Position numbers and translations under genes: made by a program
Shown here: positions 30,773-41,383 of the stretch, in pieces
How the letters are laid out: every line of letters starts with the position of its first letter
Position numbering within the stretch: position 1 is the first letter of the stretch
Assembly: GCF_947507565.1 (NCBI RefSeq)
Contig: NC_089180.1
Span: 1,550,001-1,614,000, forward strand
DNA from: Oscarella lobularis
Lineage: Eukaryota > Porifera > Homoscleromorpha > Homosclerophorida > Oscarellidae
DNA length: 64,000 nucleotides
Direction: 5' to 3'
Notes under the pieces: model-generated
The model's database searches: none
The model's input: the letters and a program-made list of their open reading frames with translations, nothing else
Told to the model about the DNA's origin: nothing

Positions 30773-33221
30773 ATGTCGTACGACAACGATGACGACGACG
30801 ACGACGAAAGCGTCTTCAGTGCGGGTCCCAAAACGCTTCGCGATCATTGCCTCGGAATTCTCTGCAAAACCCGACCCATCGCCTTCTCCTCGACGCTGAC
30901 GCTTCCTCTCCAACTGATTCCGGACGTGCTCGAGCGTCTCCTCGTCGACCGAGACGAAGGAGGACTGCCCTTCACGATCGTAAACCAGTTGGTCGAACAC
31001 CTATCGGATAAGGGGATCCTCAGCGCTCACATACTCGAGCTTTTGCTGCGGCTATCGCGAGGCAGTCTCGACACCCTGCACTTGAGTTCGACTCAGCTGA
31101 CGTTCGACGATTTTCTTCGTCTTCCACCGCTCGCCTATCTGGTCGATTTCGACTGCACGAATGTCGATCACGTGACCGACGCTCTATGGGAGAAATTGAC
31201 GCCGAGTCGCACGTCTCTTCGCTCATTTGCCGCTATCGGTTTAAAAAATACTGCTTTTCATTTTGAACGCATTACGGAATTTTCCAACATATCTTCGTTG
31301 AATCTGAGCAACACGTGTGTTTCCGTTGATGACGTCATAATGATTTGTCGAACTTTTGCTGAATCTCTGACGACTCTCAACGTTTCAGAATGCTCCCAAC
31401 TCAACCTTATTGCTCTACTTCCAGGCATTCGCTTGGCGAGAAATCTTAATCATTTAGCACTCCACGATCTTCCAGTTGCTAGTAAGGATGTGACGAATTG
31501 GAATAAAGAGAGCGTCTTGTCTACGTTCAAAGATGCTTTCAATTGTCTCTCGTCGTTGAAATTTCTTGACGTTGGCTGGATAGAGGACGCTGGAACAGTG
31601 ACGGGATGGGACGTTGCTTGCACACTTCTGGAATGTCTGGGCTGCGGATTGACTCACGTGGACGTCTCTGGTTTAGCGTCTCTTCGCGAAACTCTTCGCC
31701 TCGTCAAAGATCTCGGCATCGAACGAAGCCTTCAATACCTCGGTGCTCTTAACATGAATCTTCAGTATTGTCCGTACTATGACGACGACTCTTCAACTAG
31801 TTTGAGTAGCAATTTAGAGGCTGAAGTCAACGATTTGAAAATCGTTGCGACAGGACATTTTTGCGTCGACGATTTCTTCGCCTTTCAGCCTTACTACATG
31901 TTGCCAACTCCTCGAAACCATGAGATATTGAAGTTTCTTTGTGGTCGTCTGGTCATCGAGCCCATCCGCAATATTTGGGCTCTGACGAAAGAGGAGGCGG
32001 GCGTGGTCTCGTCGTTCGCCTTGCGCCGGTGTCGCGCCGATCGTCGCTGGAAAAGCGAAACGTCGTATTCCTGTCCTCTTGTCAGAAACTTGGCTTGCCT
32101 CTCTCTGGGGGCGTTCTTTCACGGGATTTGGCATCGTGAGAGCGCTCTCGCTCTTTTGAACGAGCTCATTGTGCGCATTGTCTCCACACCGCCGTCGATC
32201 GTGTTTGCAGAAAGGGTTCTTCACGACTCTTATTTTATACGGCGTTCTCGCGTCGTGGACTTGGAGCAACTTCACTTGCTTCTTGTTATTGCCTTTTGTC
32301 ACTGCAACAACCCCGACTCATATTTAATCAGAACGTGTTTCTCCAGTATGCTTGATATTTTTTCTCTCCTGAATGATGACGGTTTTCTGCGCGACGTTGC
32401 TATCAGTCGAGGTTTTGCCCAGGCTCTTGTCGACGTTCTGCAATCAGGTCTTGTATCGTCGCAATCTCGTCTTTCCGAGAAAATCGTATGGTTTCTAAGT
32501 ATGTGGCACATTGCCATGGAGGATGCCGAGATTTCCATGCTCCTTGCCAGACGAATTGACCCATTCTCCGACGTTCTCTGCTCTCTCTACGATACGCTCG
32601 ATGAAAATAACGTCTGGGAGGCCACATATCTGCTTGACACCTTCTACATGTTGTCCATTCAGCAGTCCAATCGATCTCTTCTTGAGAAACCTTCAGTGCT
32701 TTCGTTCGTATGGAGGAGCTTGAATTATCCCTATTCAAGACATCGTACTATACAGCGTTTCGCCGCCGAACTATTTGCCTCTGTCGACGCCCTTCTTCGG
32801 AACGACGACGACTAGTTTCGACAACGGTTTGTCGGCTGAAAAGTTGTGGCAACGAATAGCTGAAAATTGTGAGAACGTCCCGCCACCGACGACTTATAAG
32901 TCTTACTGCATTACGAAGCATTCTGGTTACTATATCGGTTTTGCGAGAGCAGAGGATGACTCTCGCAGGATGTACACCCTCGAAATGGTTTTGTCGTGTC
33001 TTGAAAATGACCTCTCGACTCTTCAGTCGCCCGTTTTCGTTTATGCGCTCTCCACTCTAACCAGCTATGTTCTTTCTGAAGATGTAACCAAAAGCGAAGA
33101 AGTTAAGTCAAGGATTGCGAAGATTCTGCGTTCTCTAGAAAAAGACGCCAGAGAAAGGAGCGAATTCACCCATAGGCTGATTGAGGCCATGCAGCCTCAC
33201 GTTAGAGGCTGGAAAGTCTGA
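30773..33221 (+). CDS. ZYG11/ZER1-like CUL2 substrate receptor
   Basis: ATG at 30773 starts a single long exon (MSYDNDDDDDDESVF). N-terminal residues (RDHCLGILC, then PLQLIPDVLERLL) resemble the VHL/CUL2-binding start of ZYG11/ZER1. Leucine-rich repeats follow (SLNLSNTCVSVDDV, LTTLNVSECSQL, LNHLALHDLPV, LKFLDVGW, LTHVDVSGLASLRETLRLV), then an armadillo-like C-terminal half (SEKIVWFLSMWHIAMED, EATYLLDTFYMLS). This family recruits Gly N-degron substrates to CUL2 ubiquitin ligase. After FAAELFASV the frame ends at a TAG near 32812, but the adjacent frame from about 32790 continues the family match to 33221 (ENVPPPTTYKSYC, VFVYALSTLTSYVL). One single-base shift therefore separates two parts of one gene, a real lesion or an assembly error. 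It is the most complete host gene in the window; total length would be about 815 residues. Confidence 0.6.
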
Positions 33222-33574
33222 GACGATTCATGAAATAACCAATTTCCTCTGTTGATTTTTGCTGCTTTAATTAAAACATGATGATATATGTACGTTGAAA
33301 TCGAAAGAAATACTTGCACTGCCCATTGGTCCACAGATCGCTTATTTCTTGTTGTGTGTATCCGGAAACGTAATTTCGTTAACCACTTCTCTCATCATGC
33401 CCTACGCGAGCCCTACGAACCCGAGGACCGCCCCAAAACTCTTTGCGCGATCATTGCCTCTGCAAAACCCATTGTTCGATGCAGGGAAGCGCCCGGATAC
33501 GCTCTCTACGCGTTTACGTCAAAATTGCGCGGGAGGGGACACTCGATTGTAAAACGTAATTAATTGCATAATGC
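33222..33574. other. Convergent intergenic stretch
   Basis: Between the ends of the ZYG11-like gene (plus) and slingshot (minus). An open plus-strand frame at 33295-33552 (PIGPQIAYFLLCVSGNVIS) lacks a proper ATG and any family I know; it may be another gene piece. Confidence 0.35.
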
Positions 33575-34768
33575 CTAGGAAAAAATTGTCAATTTCTCTC
33601 GTCACATTCAAAATATGACGAATTCTAAAGATGAACCCTGTTGAGAATTTTACCGGGACTAAAATTACTAACACCCTGTCGTTTAGTTCTTCAAGATTCG
33701 ACGCATTCCATTGGGATCCCTGAGAGAAGTGCATAAAAATAATGGTCGTCGTCTTCTTTCTAAAAATACCAAGTAGAGGTAGTCGAGTATCTCCAAAGCG
33801 CTTTCCATTTGTCCCATTATTATTCGAATCATTTCCTGATCGAGATACGACTTAGACTCGCGCAAACCATTTGCAAATCTTCCTGCAACGACTGCCTCAA
33901 CTAAAAAAAAGGAGACAATAGAATAGAAATGATAAAATAAAATTCAATCCACACCTGTCGACTAGTGACCGTCTCCAAATCCACAGTCATCATGATTCGC
34001 TTGAGTTTCGACGACAGCAATTGTTTGACCAAATCCTTCTCCGACTGCTCGGCGCCGACGGCGAGAAAAAACAAGGGCGGCGAGTCCGGTCGAGTCTCGA
34101 CGTCTTCGTGCCAATTCCTCATAAGACAAAAGAGAGTCACTGCAGTAGTTCGTCTATGTCGGAGCCCCGCCCCCGGGATTTACCATTCCCCGGTCAATAG
34201 AGTCTTATAATAGGCGCTCGACGTATGAGACAGGCCGTCGAGATAATAGTTATAGGCGCGCGCCAGTTCGCAGGCTTTGTGAAGCGCCTGAAAGGCAGCC
34301 CTGAAAAAAAACAAGCGACGATTCGAAAGAGGACAAAGGAGGCCCGTCTCGCGTTCTCTCACCACATGCATTGGACGGAGACGGGTCGTTTGAATATGTG
34401 ACGTCGCGCGCCGGAACTAATGCTGAAGCCGCTGCGGCGAGCGAAGAAAAGAAAAAAAAGAAGAGAAAAAATCGTTCGGCGGTTCCCTCGCGATGACGTC
34501 GTTTCTCTAGCGCTTACCCGTCGCCGTTCAAAACGACCGTCGTGTCGCGCCAGATGGGAAATACGAAAGCAACGCGAAGTCTAAAGAAAATAAATAAAAT
34601 AAATAGTAAACAATGTCGTCGCCCCCGGCGGCGCGACGACCTCTTGTCGATCCAGTCGACGCCGAGTAAGAGATTCTCTTCGGTGTCCTGTAGGCCCATG
34701 GATGCGACGATGACGATGTATCGTCCAAACGGTTGTCGCCATTCTAATTCGACGGCCTGTCGCAGAGA
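33575..34768 (-). pseudogene. SSH: Slingshot cofilin phosphatase, N-terminal half
   Basis: Slingshot dephosphorylates cofilin and so promotes actin turnover. Exons in order match SSH: RYIVIVASMGLQDTEENLLL (34768-34650), WRDTTVVLNGDG, HIFKRPVSVQCMW, FQALHKACELARAYNYYLDG (about 34300), RPDSPPLFFLAVG and KLKRIMMTVDLETVTSRQ (34140-33960), the DEK-C region, then the start of the dual-specificity phosphatase fold, GSQWNASNLEELNDR and RHILNVTREIDNFF. The HCxxGxSRS catalytic loop that should follow is absent; the sequence ends. One exon (about 33865-33900) switches frame between RQSLQEDLQM and LRESKSYLDQEM. The 5' end is fused inside an exon to MORC2. Without the catalytic Cys it cannot act as a phosphatase. 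Confidence 0.8.
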
Positions 34769-36085
34769 TACGTAAGCACGAAAGGAGGTGCGTTCCAAAA
34801 CGACACTTTTTCAAACAAACGTTAATTTTAAAAATAATTCAAACGCCGTCCGTCAAACCTTTGCAGAGTCATGTCAAGATGATCGGCAGTCAAGCGAATG
34901 TCGTTAGGATCTGTGTGAAACTAAACGATAAAAAGATTAATGAAGATATTTGATAGTTCCAAGTCGTTTTTTAAAACGAAGAGAAATTCTACTTGATTGA
35001 ATCAATGGGCCACAGCTGTTGTGCATGCCGCTTTCGATTTTAGCAAATTGCTCCATCAACTTCTCTTCGGTGTTGAAAGGAGAATATTTCAAAATAATTT
35101 CCATTTCCATCAAGTGCTATATTTGTTTATAAAGTTCATTTCTCTCTATATATTTTTGTTCTACTTGATCCTTCTCAGCTTGTGATTCGGCAAAAGGGCT
35201 TCTACCAATCCATGATGGCAATGGAACAATGACCTCTTTTAATCCTTCATCTTCGTGAAAGGACCGTGACAAGAGTAGACAGGTCATCGTTTTCTTGCTG
35301 TAGTAAAAAAAAAATCAAAGCTGCAAGTGAAGTTGTGTCTACATACCATTTTGTAAACAGTATCATATCCTTTGCGACTCTCATGGAACCCCTAACACAC
35401 TATCTTGCCTTCAAAACTATAGGCAATTATTCTTACGATTTTAGCCCATTGCCATACTGCCCAATTTGCTCCTTTTGCGCCAGCCGTTTCGAAGACACGC
35501 CAAATTTGATGATGTTAGCGGTTTCCTCTATATAACAATTTGAAACGCAGATCATACATATATATAACTGAAACTAACCTGGATTCATCCCTTCGCCATC
35601 ATCAAGAAAAGACAAAATTCGTCTTTTGCGAACTTTTTCACATTTTTCTTCACCGAAAAATAATGATTTTTTAATTATTTAATTAATTATTTATTATTGC
35701 TGGCGCCCTTACCTGTGTAAATTCGGATGGATTTTGCCTGGGCATCCCTAGACAAGTCGAATAGGAGCAGATTGACCGTGCCCCCCGTATCATCTCACCT
35801 TGCGTTGTCTACGAGTTCCGCCAAAGCGCCGAACAAGAATTCGTGGGTGGTGCTAAAATTGAAAATAATAACACTCCTCCTTCAGAGACCCTCCCCTGAT
35901 TTCCCAGATAAACACGGAAGAAGATCTTTAGGTTTTCCTTCCCGTGTTCATAGGGATCGGACGTGGCCACGCGCGACGTCCGAACTGGTTCCTTGAGCCG
36001 CTGCGTCCTACCTGTTGGTGTGCAAGTAGTCGTAGCTCAGCTGAGCTCGACAGAGGCCACTATATTTGCTCGGCGTGGCGTCCAT
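34769..36085 (-). pseudogene. MORC2: MORC2-like GHKL ATPase, N-terminal part
   Basis: ATG at 36085 (MDATPSKYSGLCRAQLSYDY). Exon 2 reads STTHEFLFGALAELVDNA, joined across an intron to RDAQAKSIRIYT. Later exons give LSFLDDGEGMNPG, FGVSSKRLAQKEQIGQYGNG, GSMRVAKDMILFTKM, CLLLSRSFHEDEGLKEVIVP and KYSPFNTEEKLMEQFAKI. These are the N, G1 and G2 boxes of the MORC ATPase in MORC2 order; MORC2 compacts chromatin with the HUSH complex. It breaks off in the transducer S5 region (NDIRLTADHL, RTSFRAYVSL). In the last exon RTSFRAYVSL is followed in the same frame by slingshot residues, so the two genes are fused within an exon. The CW zinc finger and coiled coils are missing. Confidence 0.8.
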
Positions 36086-36726
36086 GAGCCCGCAGATAGC
36101 CCGTATATAGAATCGTCACACTCCTCCCCTCTTCACACTCCGGACTATCGCGCTAAAAAGACTTGAAGACGACTACACCAGTAGAAAACTACCCGAAACT
36201 TTTTGACACCAGCCACTACTAAAGCTAGATTTAGAAATGGATTCCTATACTTATGGTCCATAGATGTCCACGTAATATGATTCCTTTGACGTTTTGGTGA
36301 GACTTTGTGACATGTTTGCAGGAGCCAGAGGGGGAAGTTTGTATCTTTTCTGCCGCCTTCCTGGGAGAAGGAAACTGACTGCATTTAAAATTTATTTGAA
36401 GGCAAATAAATTAATTATAGATTCTAATTAAATATTGCCTTTTTGTATTCGCTTGAAAGAAATCCACAATTTTTAGGCACAAACTGTTCTTCGGCTAAAA
36501 TAATTTTCTGCACTCAGAAACTCCATCCTTATCAGGGCAATTTTTGTCTCATGATTTGGCAGGGTGAGTAGTCGACAGCAAAGGACCTATAAGTCTACTT
36601 GCTTAGTAGTACTGTATTTCTACGGTTTAGACGCGAAAGTGTTTGAGACAATAGAGTAGAGTACGCTCACGAGCGCTACAACTCTAAAATGATAAGTAGA
36701 CAGTATAATAGCAGAGCAATTGACAT
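36086..36726. other. Intergenic stretch upstream of MORC2
   Basis: From the MORC2 start to the end of nuclease-kinase copy A'. AT-rich, with no gene recognised. The CDS of A' stops at 36727. Confidence 0.4.
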
Positions 36727-38722
36727 TCATAGCTGAGACAAGTGCTTCTCCAGGAAGAAGCAATCGTGCTCCTTACGTATGCGCTGATCAAACGCTGCTC
36801 CTTTTGGCCAATCGATTCCGTCGTTGAGAGGTACAGGATAGTAAACTGAGGCTTCTTTTCCTGACCAATCAAAGTCAATGATCTTCACATCGCCATCGTT
36901 GTTAACTAGTATGTTGGGAGATCGAAAGTCACCATGAACATATGCGTTGCTGTGAATGCACTCGAGGGCATTCTTTAGATTTTCTTTTACTGCAGCCGGC
37001 TTGTGCACTGTTTGATCATCAAGGGCACTTTTGAGGGTACGGAAGCCGTCGTCCTTGGCCATGACTAGCATCCAAACCGAATGTTCAGGAAGAAACTGAC
37101 AGGAGTAGAGAGCAGGAGCAAAGTTATTATCAGCGCAAAGCTTATGCACTTCCTTTCCGTAGCGACCAACGAATTTGACAATACGGCCTTCTTCTACAGA
37201 ACCAGTAGTTGCAGTAGCGCTGAAGACGTTGTCACGAATGTGCTCCGTGAAGGTAAGCGGAAACTTTCGTCCGTCGTCGTCTTCGTATTCAGCAATGAGA
37301 GGAAACTTCTGACGAGCCGGTTCCACGCGTTTTTGTTCAAGTTTCTCAAGCATTCCCTTTAGCCAACAAACCATGGCTTTCGCTACTTCTGCATTCGTTA
37401 GCGAGAAGTGTGCCAAGTGCGAACATGCAACTCCAACTTCGCCTTTCTTCTTTCTATGCTGGGGTTGAAGAACAACTGTCCCATAAATATCAACCTCAAA
37501 CTCGCGCCATGCCAAGAGGAGAGAAGGAGGTAATAACCAGACATTACCCTACAGAGAGACGCAGACGGTAAATTTACTCTCACTCATTGATCATAAATTA
37601 CCTGCGCAACAATCGGATCACCTGCATACTTCACATAAGCCACTCCTTGAAGACGAGGATCACCACGGCCAACGGCTATTTTGCACTCCAGAAATGCATC
37701 AAAAAGCCAATCTTTGATGCTCTCTTCAAAGAACTGGACAACACCATCAGTAGAGTAAGATAGCACGGCACCCTGACGGCTTAGTGGAATGCCGGCAGAT
37801 TTGAGAAGCTCCGCAATTGATCGATTAAGTTTCGCCTCTTCTTTCAGTTCCTTCACTTTGTCCTTTTGACAGATTGAGTAAAATAGGAGCCTTTGAAATT
37901 TACGCGAAAATGAATCGTCAACTTCTTCTCTGGCCGATATCTCTGGAGGCGTATACGTTTTGAAGACGTCGCAGAAGAGAGATGCAGGAATTCGCATTTC
38001 TGTTCCAGCAAACCTGGCTCGAGCAAACTGGTCAGTTGCTATAGTCGAAGGACACTTCGACTACAGACAAAAAATACAATAGAAGGCCAAAAAACAAACA
38101 CCAGCTCACTTTTGAAAGCATTTTATAGTACTTCTTTTCTATAGAAGTGTCAAAGTTTGTTTACAAAATCGGCCCAATATCAGGTACATTACTTCCTGAA
38201 TTCAGAGTGTCGGTCAATTCACGCAATGTTTGCTGCTCGATTTCAGTCAGGACTTCTGCAGCTAAGTAACGAGTTACTCAAACGGTGATAAAATAGGAAT
38301 GAAAAATGATAACCTAATTTAGGCTTTAATTCATTGAATTGCGCCAAATTACTTTCATAGTGATGAATAACTCTTGCCATATCTGTCGCTTCTGTACAGA
38401 AGGTTATGCGCGGCATGCACAATCACAACATTCTATACCTGATACAGTCAGTACTGAGGCACCTAGAAAACAAGACGCGCTACTAATAAAACTTTCCAAT
38501 AAGACAATACTCACTTGTCTGGGACAGATCCACATCTCGAAGTTGCTCTGTCACCTCAGCAACTGCCTTTTCCAATTCCACTACGTCCATTCTTTTCTTC
38601 AATTTTTCGTTTTCTTTTTCTAATCTTTCGACTTTTTTGTTTTCCTTTTCTAATCTTTCGACTTTTTCGTTTTCTTTTTTTAATCTTTCGATTTCTTTCA
38701 GTAATTCTTCCATTTTTTCCAT
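36727..38722 (-). CDS. Coiled-coil / nuclease-like / kinase protein, copy A'
   Basis: ATG at 38722 (MEKMEELLKEIERLKKENEK) opens a heptad coiled coil with repeated VERLEKENKK units. Short exons follow (including MARVIHHYESNLAQFNELKP), then RFAGTEMRIPASLFCDVFKT (about 38010). The nuclease-like module is next: DAFLECKIAVGRGDPRLQGV, an E-x-K then GDP-x-x-Q arrangement. A LPPSLLLAWREFEVDIYG segment leads to the kinase: FVGRYGKEVHKLC, VWMLVMAKDD, NAYVHGDFRSPNILVNN and VKIIDFDWSGKEASVYYPVP, ending at 36727. HGDFR and DFDW replace HRDLK and DFG. There is no Ig domain, unlike copies B and C. It looks whole. The family pairing resembles CR/CRN nuclease-kinase effectors; host defence, genome conflict and domesticated functions are all possible, and none is shown by the sequence. 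Confidence 0.75.
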
Positions 38723-38843
38723 TTTTCCTATAATATAGTGTTTTAGGGAAACGGAGCTTTTGACGCATGTTGACGTTCGGTTAAATCGGTGAAGGGTTTG
38801 CGGTTATTTCAGTTTGCGGGAGCTTGAAAAAAAGACCCCGAGA

Positions 38844-39320
38844 TCCGTCTGTCTACAATACGGGACACTTTGTCACCTCGCCCACGCAAAGAAGGACAAG
38901 CGTTCTTAGAAAGAGTCTCTAAATCTCTTTCTGAGCTAGTTGGTATCCTTATAAACAAATCCTCCGTTTAAAATTAGGCCAACATCACAATATTTTGTCA
39001 TTTTTCAGAGAAATCAATGAGCAAAAAATTCATTTTCGCATCTCAAGCGAAAACGAAGCGAATTTATTACGTCATAACACGAAAAACCATAGCTTCTGTT
39101 TTGGGTGAGAAGGGGCTAATTATGCGAGTATGAAAGGAACGCCCACCTTCGTTTAGCCTCCTAAGAGCTAAGTTGCGCTTTAAGCGCTCGATAACCTAGT
39201 CTAGCAACATCTACAGAAGCTTTCGAGCTACTGTCGAAGAAGCGAAACTAAAGATTCGAGGCAGGAGAGCTCATTTAAAATGGCGGTCACATGCTTGTGA
39301 CGTCATTGTAGACAGACGGA
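38844..39320 (-). mobile_element. MITE family 2, copy 3
   Basis: 477-bp copy bounded by TCCGTCTGTCTACAAT and ATTGTAGACAGACGGA, reverse complement of the 906-1392 copy. It lies at the same place relative to the gene as in the left arm, so it pre-dates the inverted duplication. Confidence 0.8.
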
Positions 39321-39688
39321 TAGGGGAAGAGAAACGAGGAACTGCTGCTCGCGAGAGAACTTAAGAGACCACGAAAATAGAAAGGAAGCCGCGAAAAGAA
39401 GCAGGAAGCCTGCGGGAAGAGAAAAGAAGACGCGAGAGAAGAAAGGGTGCCCGGCCGGGAGAGGAGATCTAGCTCGCGGACGAAATCCCGGGAGCCCGCC
39501 CTGCTGTGAACGCGGTGGCAGTTACGATTCCCCAAAAAACTCACCGAGACGACTTTGACGCGTTCACGAGGACGAGAAACGGGCGGCTACGAGGGCCGGC
39601 TAGTCTACGAGAGTCCGCGCTCGTTGGTGGAGAGGCCCGTATGTATTAGACTCCCTACCTCGGGGGGTACAGTACACGTGTAATTGAC

Positions 39689-40232
39689 CTAATTAACCAT
39701 TTTGCTATAAGTGGGCTTCTGCAAAGATAAAAGACTGTCGGGGGGCGTGTCTAATCTGCTCGGCACTTCTCCGCTCAGTAATTCAGAGAAACAAACGAAA
39801 TCAACAGAATCGACAACACAACGCATTAGCGTAGGCCAACCTGTCGAGTAACGAGAGCTAAATTTTTTCCAAGTCAAAAACTGGTTGACTAAATGTGGAT
39901 GATAGACTTGAGTGGCAGGGAGATTATCATCACCTCAATTGTATCCATCGTAATATCGCGTGATTTCATCCATCAACTCCCCCTCCTTCATCTTCAGCTC
40001 TTTGGCAATAACCTTAATTTCAGGAGAATACGTCGATGTCACTTCTTCTCGAGTGAATCCAAGAATTGCGCCAAGATCAGGGTAATCGTCAATATCTCTG
40101 ACGTCATTCAAGCAAGAATAAATACTCGTTTTTGGCCAGTACGAGATTCCGGTCAAAAAAGCGGAACCGGATGATAGGAGAGGACGCTTTCAACTGTCTG
40201 TAGAAGCCTGACTCTTCCACTTCGATGGTCTT
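39689..40232 (-). pseudogene. AAA-ATPase-like (PF09820-type) fragment
   Basis: A block at about 40156-39935 reads TGISYWPKTSIYSCLNDVRD, then LGAILGFTREEV and EGELMDEITRYYDGYN. These are the sensor-side landmarks (G-(F/Y)-T-x-E-E-(V/L), then YDGY) of the AAA-ATPase-like family that is usually followed by a PD-(D/E)xK nuclease. An upstream piece, KTIEVEESGFYRQLK, may belong. A downstream piece, LTWKKFSSRYSTGWPTLMR (about 39885), resembles the family's F-x-x-YW-x-x-TGTPTFL. Walker A and the nuclease part are not seen. It sits next to the right arm of the inverted duplication. Function is unknown; the family has been linked to genome-conflict systems. Confidence 0.55.
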
Positions 40233-40273
40233 CCCTTCTGTGTAGCTCTGCTAAGTACTTGTCCTCTCTGTAG

Positions 40274-40463
40274 CAAAGAACTCACATCGGATAATGAACC
40301 GACTCGTGACGCTGCTCCAGAAGACGTCATACGGGTCAGTAAGGGTGTCACTATAGCGACGGCGAAAGCGGTCGCTGCGGGAAATTCCGGTCGTCAAGAC
40401 GACGTCACTGAGGGGGCGAATCTGGGTCGAAAGGCAATTATTGATATGCTACTGACAGCAAAG
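40274..40463 (+). pseudogene. TLN: Talin rod exon (C-terminal part)
   Basis: One exon, acceptor CTCTGTAG and donor GTGAGA, reads APEDVIRVSKGVTIATAKA, then AAGNSGRQDDV and GRKAIIDMLLTAK. Vertebrate talin has PEDFIRMTKGITMATAKAVA and SRRAIADMLRACK at the same spacing, near the end of the rod. No neighbouring talin exon is adjacent, so it is isolated. Confidence 0.75.
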
Positions 40464-41383
40464 GTGAGAAAGCGAGAGATAGACAGATAGTTCAGGGTTC
40501 TGTCCACGTGGGTCAGTGAGCCCCTTGACGCATACTCGTCTGTCGCCGACTTATACGCACTTTTTTCCACCCATACACTAAAAATTGCAAAAAGTTTGAG
40601 GCTAAAGAAAACAAGCCAATTTAGTTTTGAGGCCAGAGAGCAAGAGAATAGGCCGTAGGTGACTTTGTATGCACGTTTTTTACTCGAATAAAATCGTTTT
40701 GCGAATCGCGTGTTTATCGCATCCACGTGACCGCGTGAAATGCCTTTGGGATATCTGATCGATCGTCGCCCGAAAAACGTCGTTGATTGCCGGCTTACCT
40801 AATTTGTTCCCACCTGTCGATTTGAGGCGGCAGATGGTCTCATTCGCGTCGTTTTATCAGTCTTTGCAAAGGAACGCGTGCTGGTGTACAGATTCGGCTT
40901 CGTTTAATTAATAAACGCCGTGGGCAAATGAAGCCGGAGTACGCCCGCGGGTGCTTTATGCAGAAGCGGCCGGCCCGCGACCCGCGCTCCTCAACCACAA
41001 TGTTTGTACGTGAGTGTTAGCAGCTTTAGCTTTATTTATCTAGTTTATCTAATAAACGCGGGTAGACCAACTTGAATGGTTGACAACATACGAATTCTAA
41101 AGGCCCAGCGGCTAGGCTCGTTTGCCCACACGCCCATAGAAAGCCAGACGAAGCGGATCTTACTATGGCATTCCTCCTCGTGACGTCTTGGCTCTCTTTT
41201 ATAATTATTATATTATTATTTATACGTTTCTTTATTTGTATCCTTCTCGTCGTTTTCGGAATCCGATTCCGGTTGTCTATCCAGAAACTCTCTCTCATCT
41301 TCTTTCTCCACGTCAGAAGGCGTCTTATAGAGAAGTAATCCAATCCCTGACCTATTATTATATATAGTACTAGTACCGTATGT
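40464..41383. other. Unassigned stretch, possible FTSJ3 3' sequence
   Basis: The 5' part has no recognisable gene. On the minus strand near 41280-41310 an acidic frame (EREFLDRQPESDSENDEKDT) may be the acidic middle of FTSJ3, whose N-terminal half lies just above. Intron limits there are unclear. Confidence 0.35.

Larger units (their letters stand above)
36720..39462. repeat. Right arm of the large inverted duplication
   Basis: Reverse-complement partner of 780-2942, with extra sequence at its inner end (36720-37290) covering the kinase 3' half that the left arm lacks. It includes the gene, MITE family 2 copy 3 and a GA-rich outer flank (GCAGGAAGCCTGCGGGAAGA) matching 780-905. Confidence 0.85.

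Noticed and set aside
33865-33900. Programmed ribosomal frameshifting in slingshot and other genes
   Set aside because: Shifts occur in many unrelated genes and at sites without a common slippery sequence; decay or sequence errors fit better.
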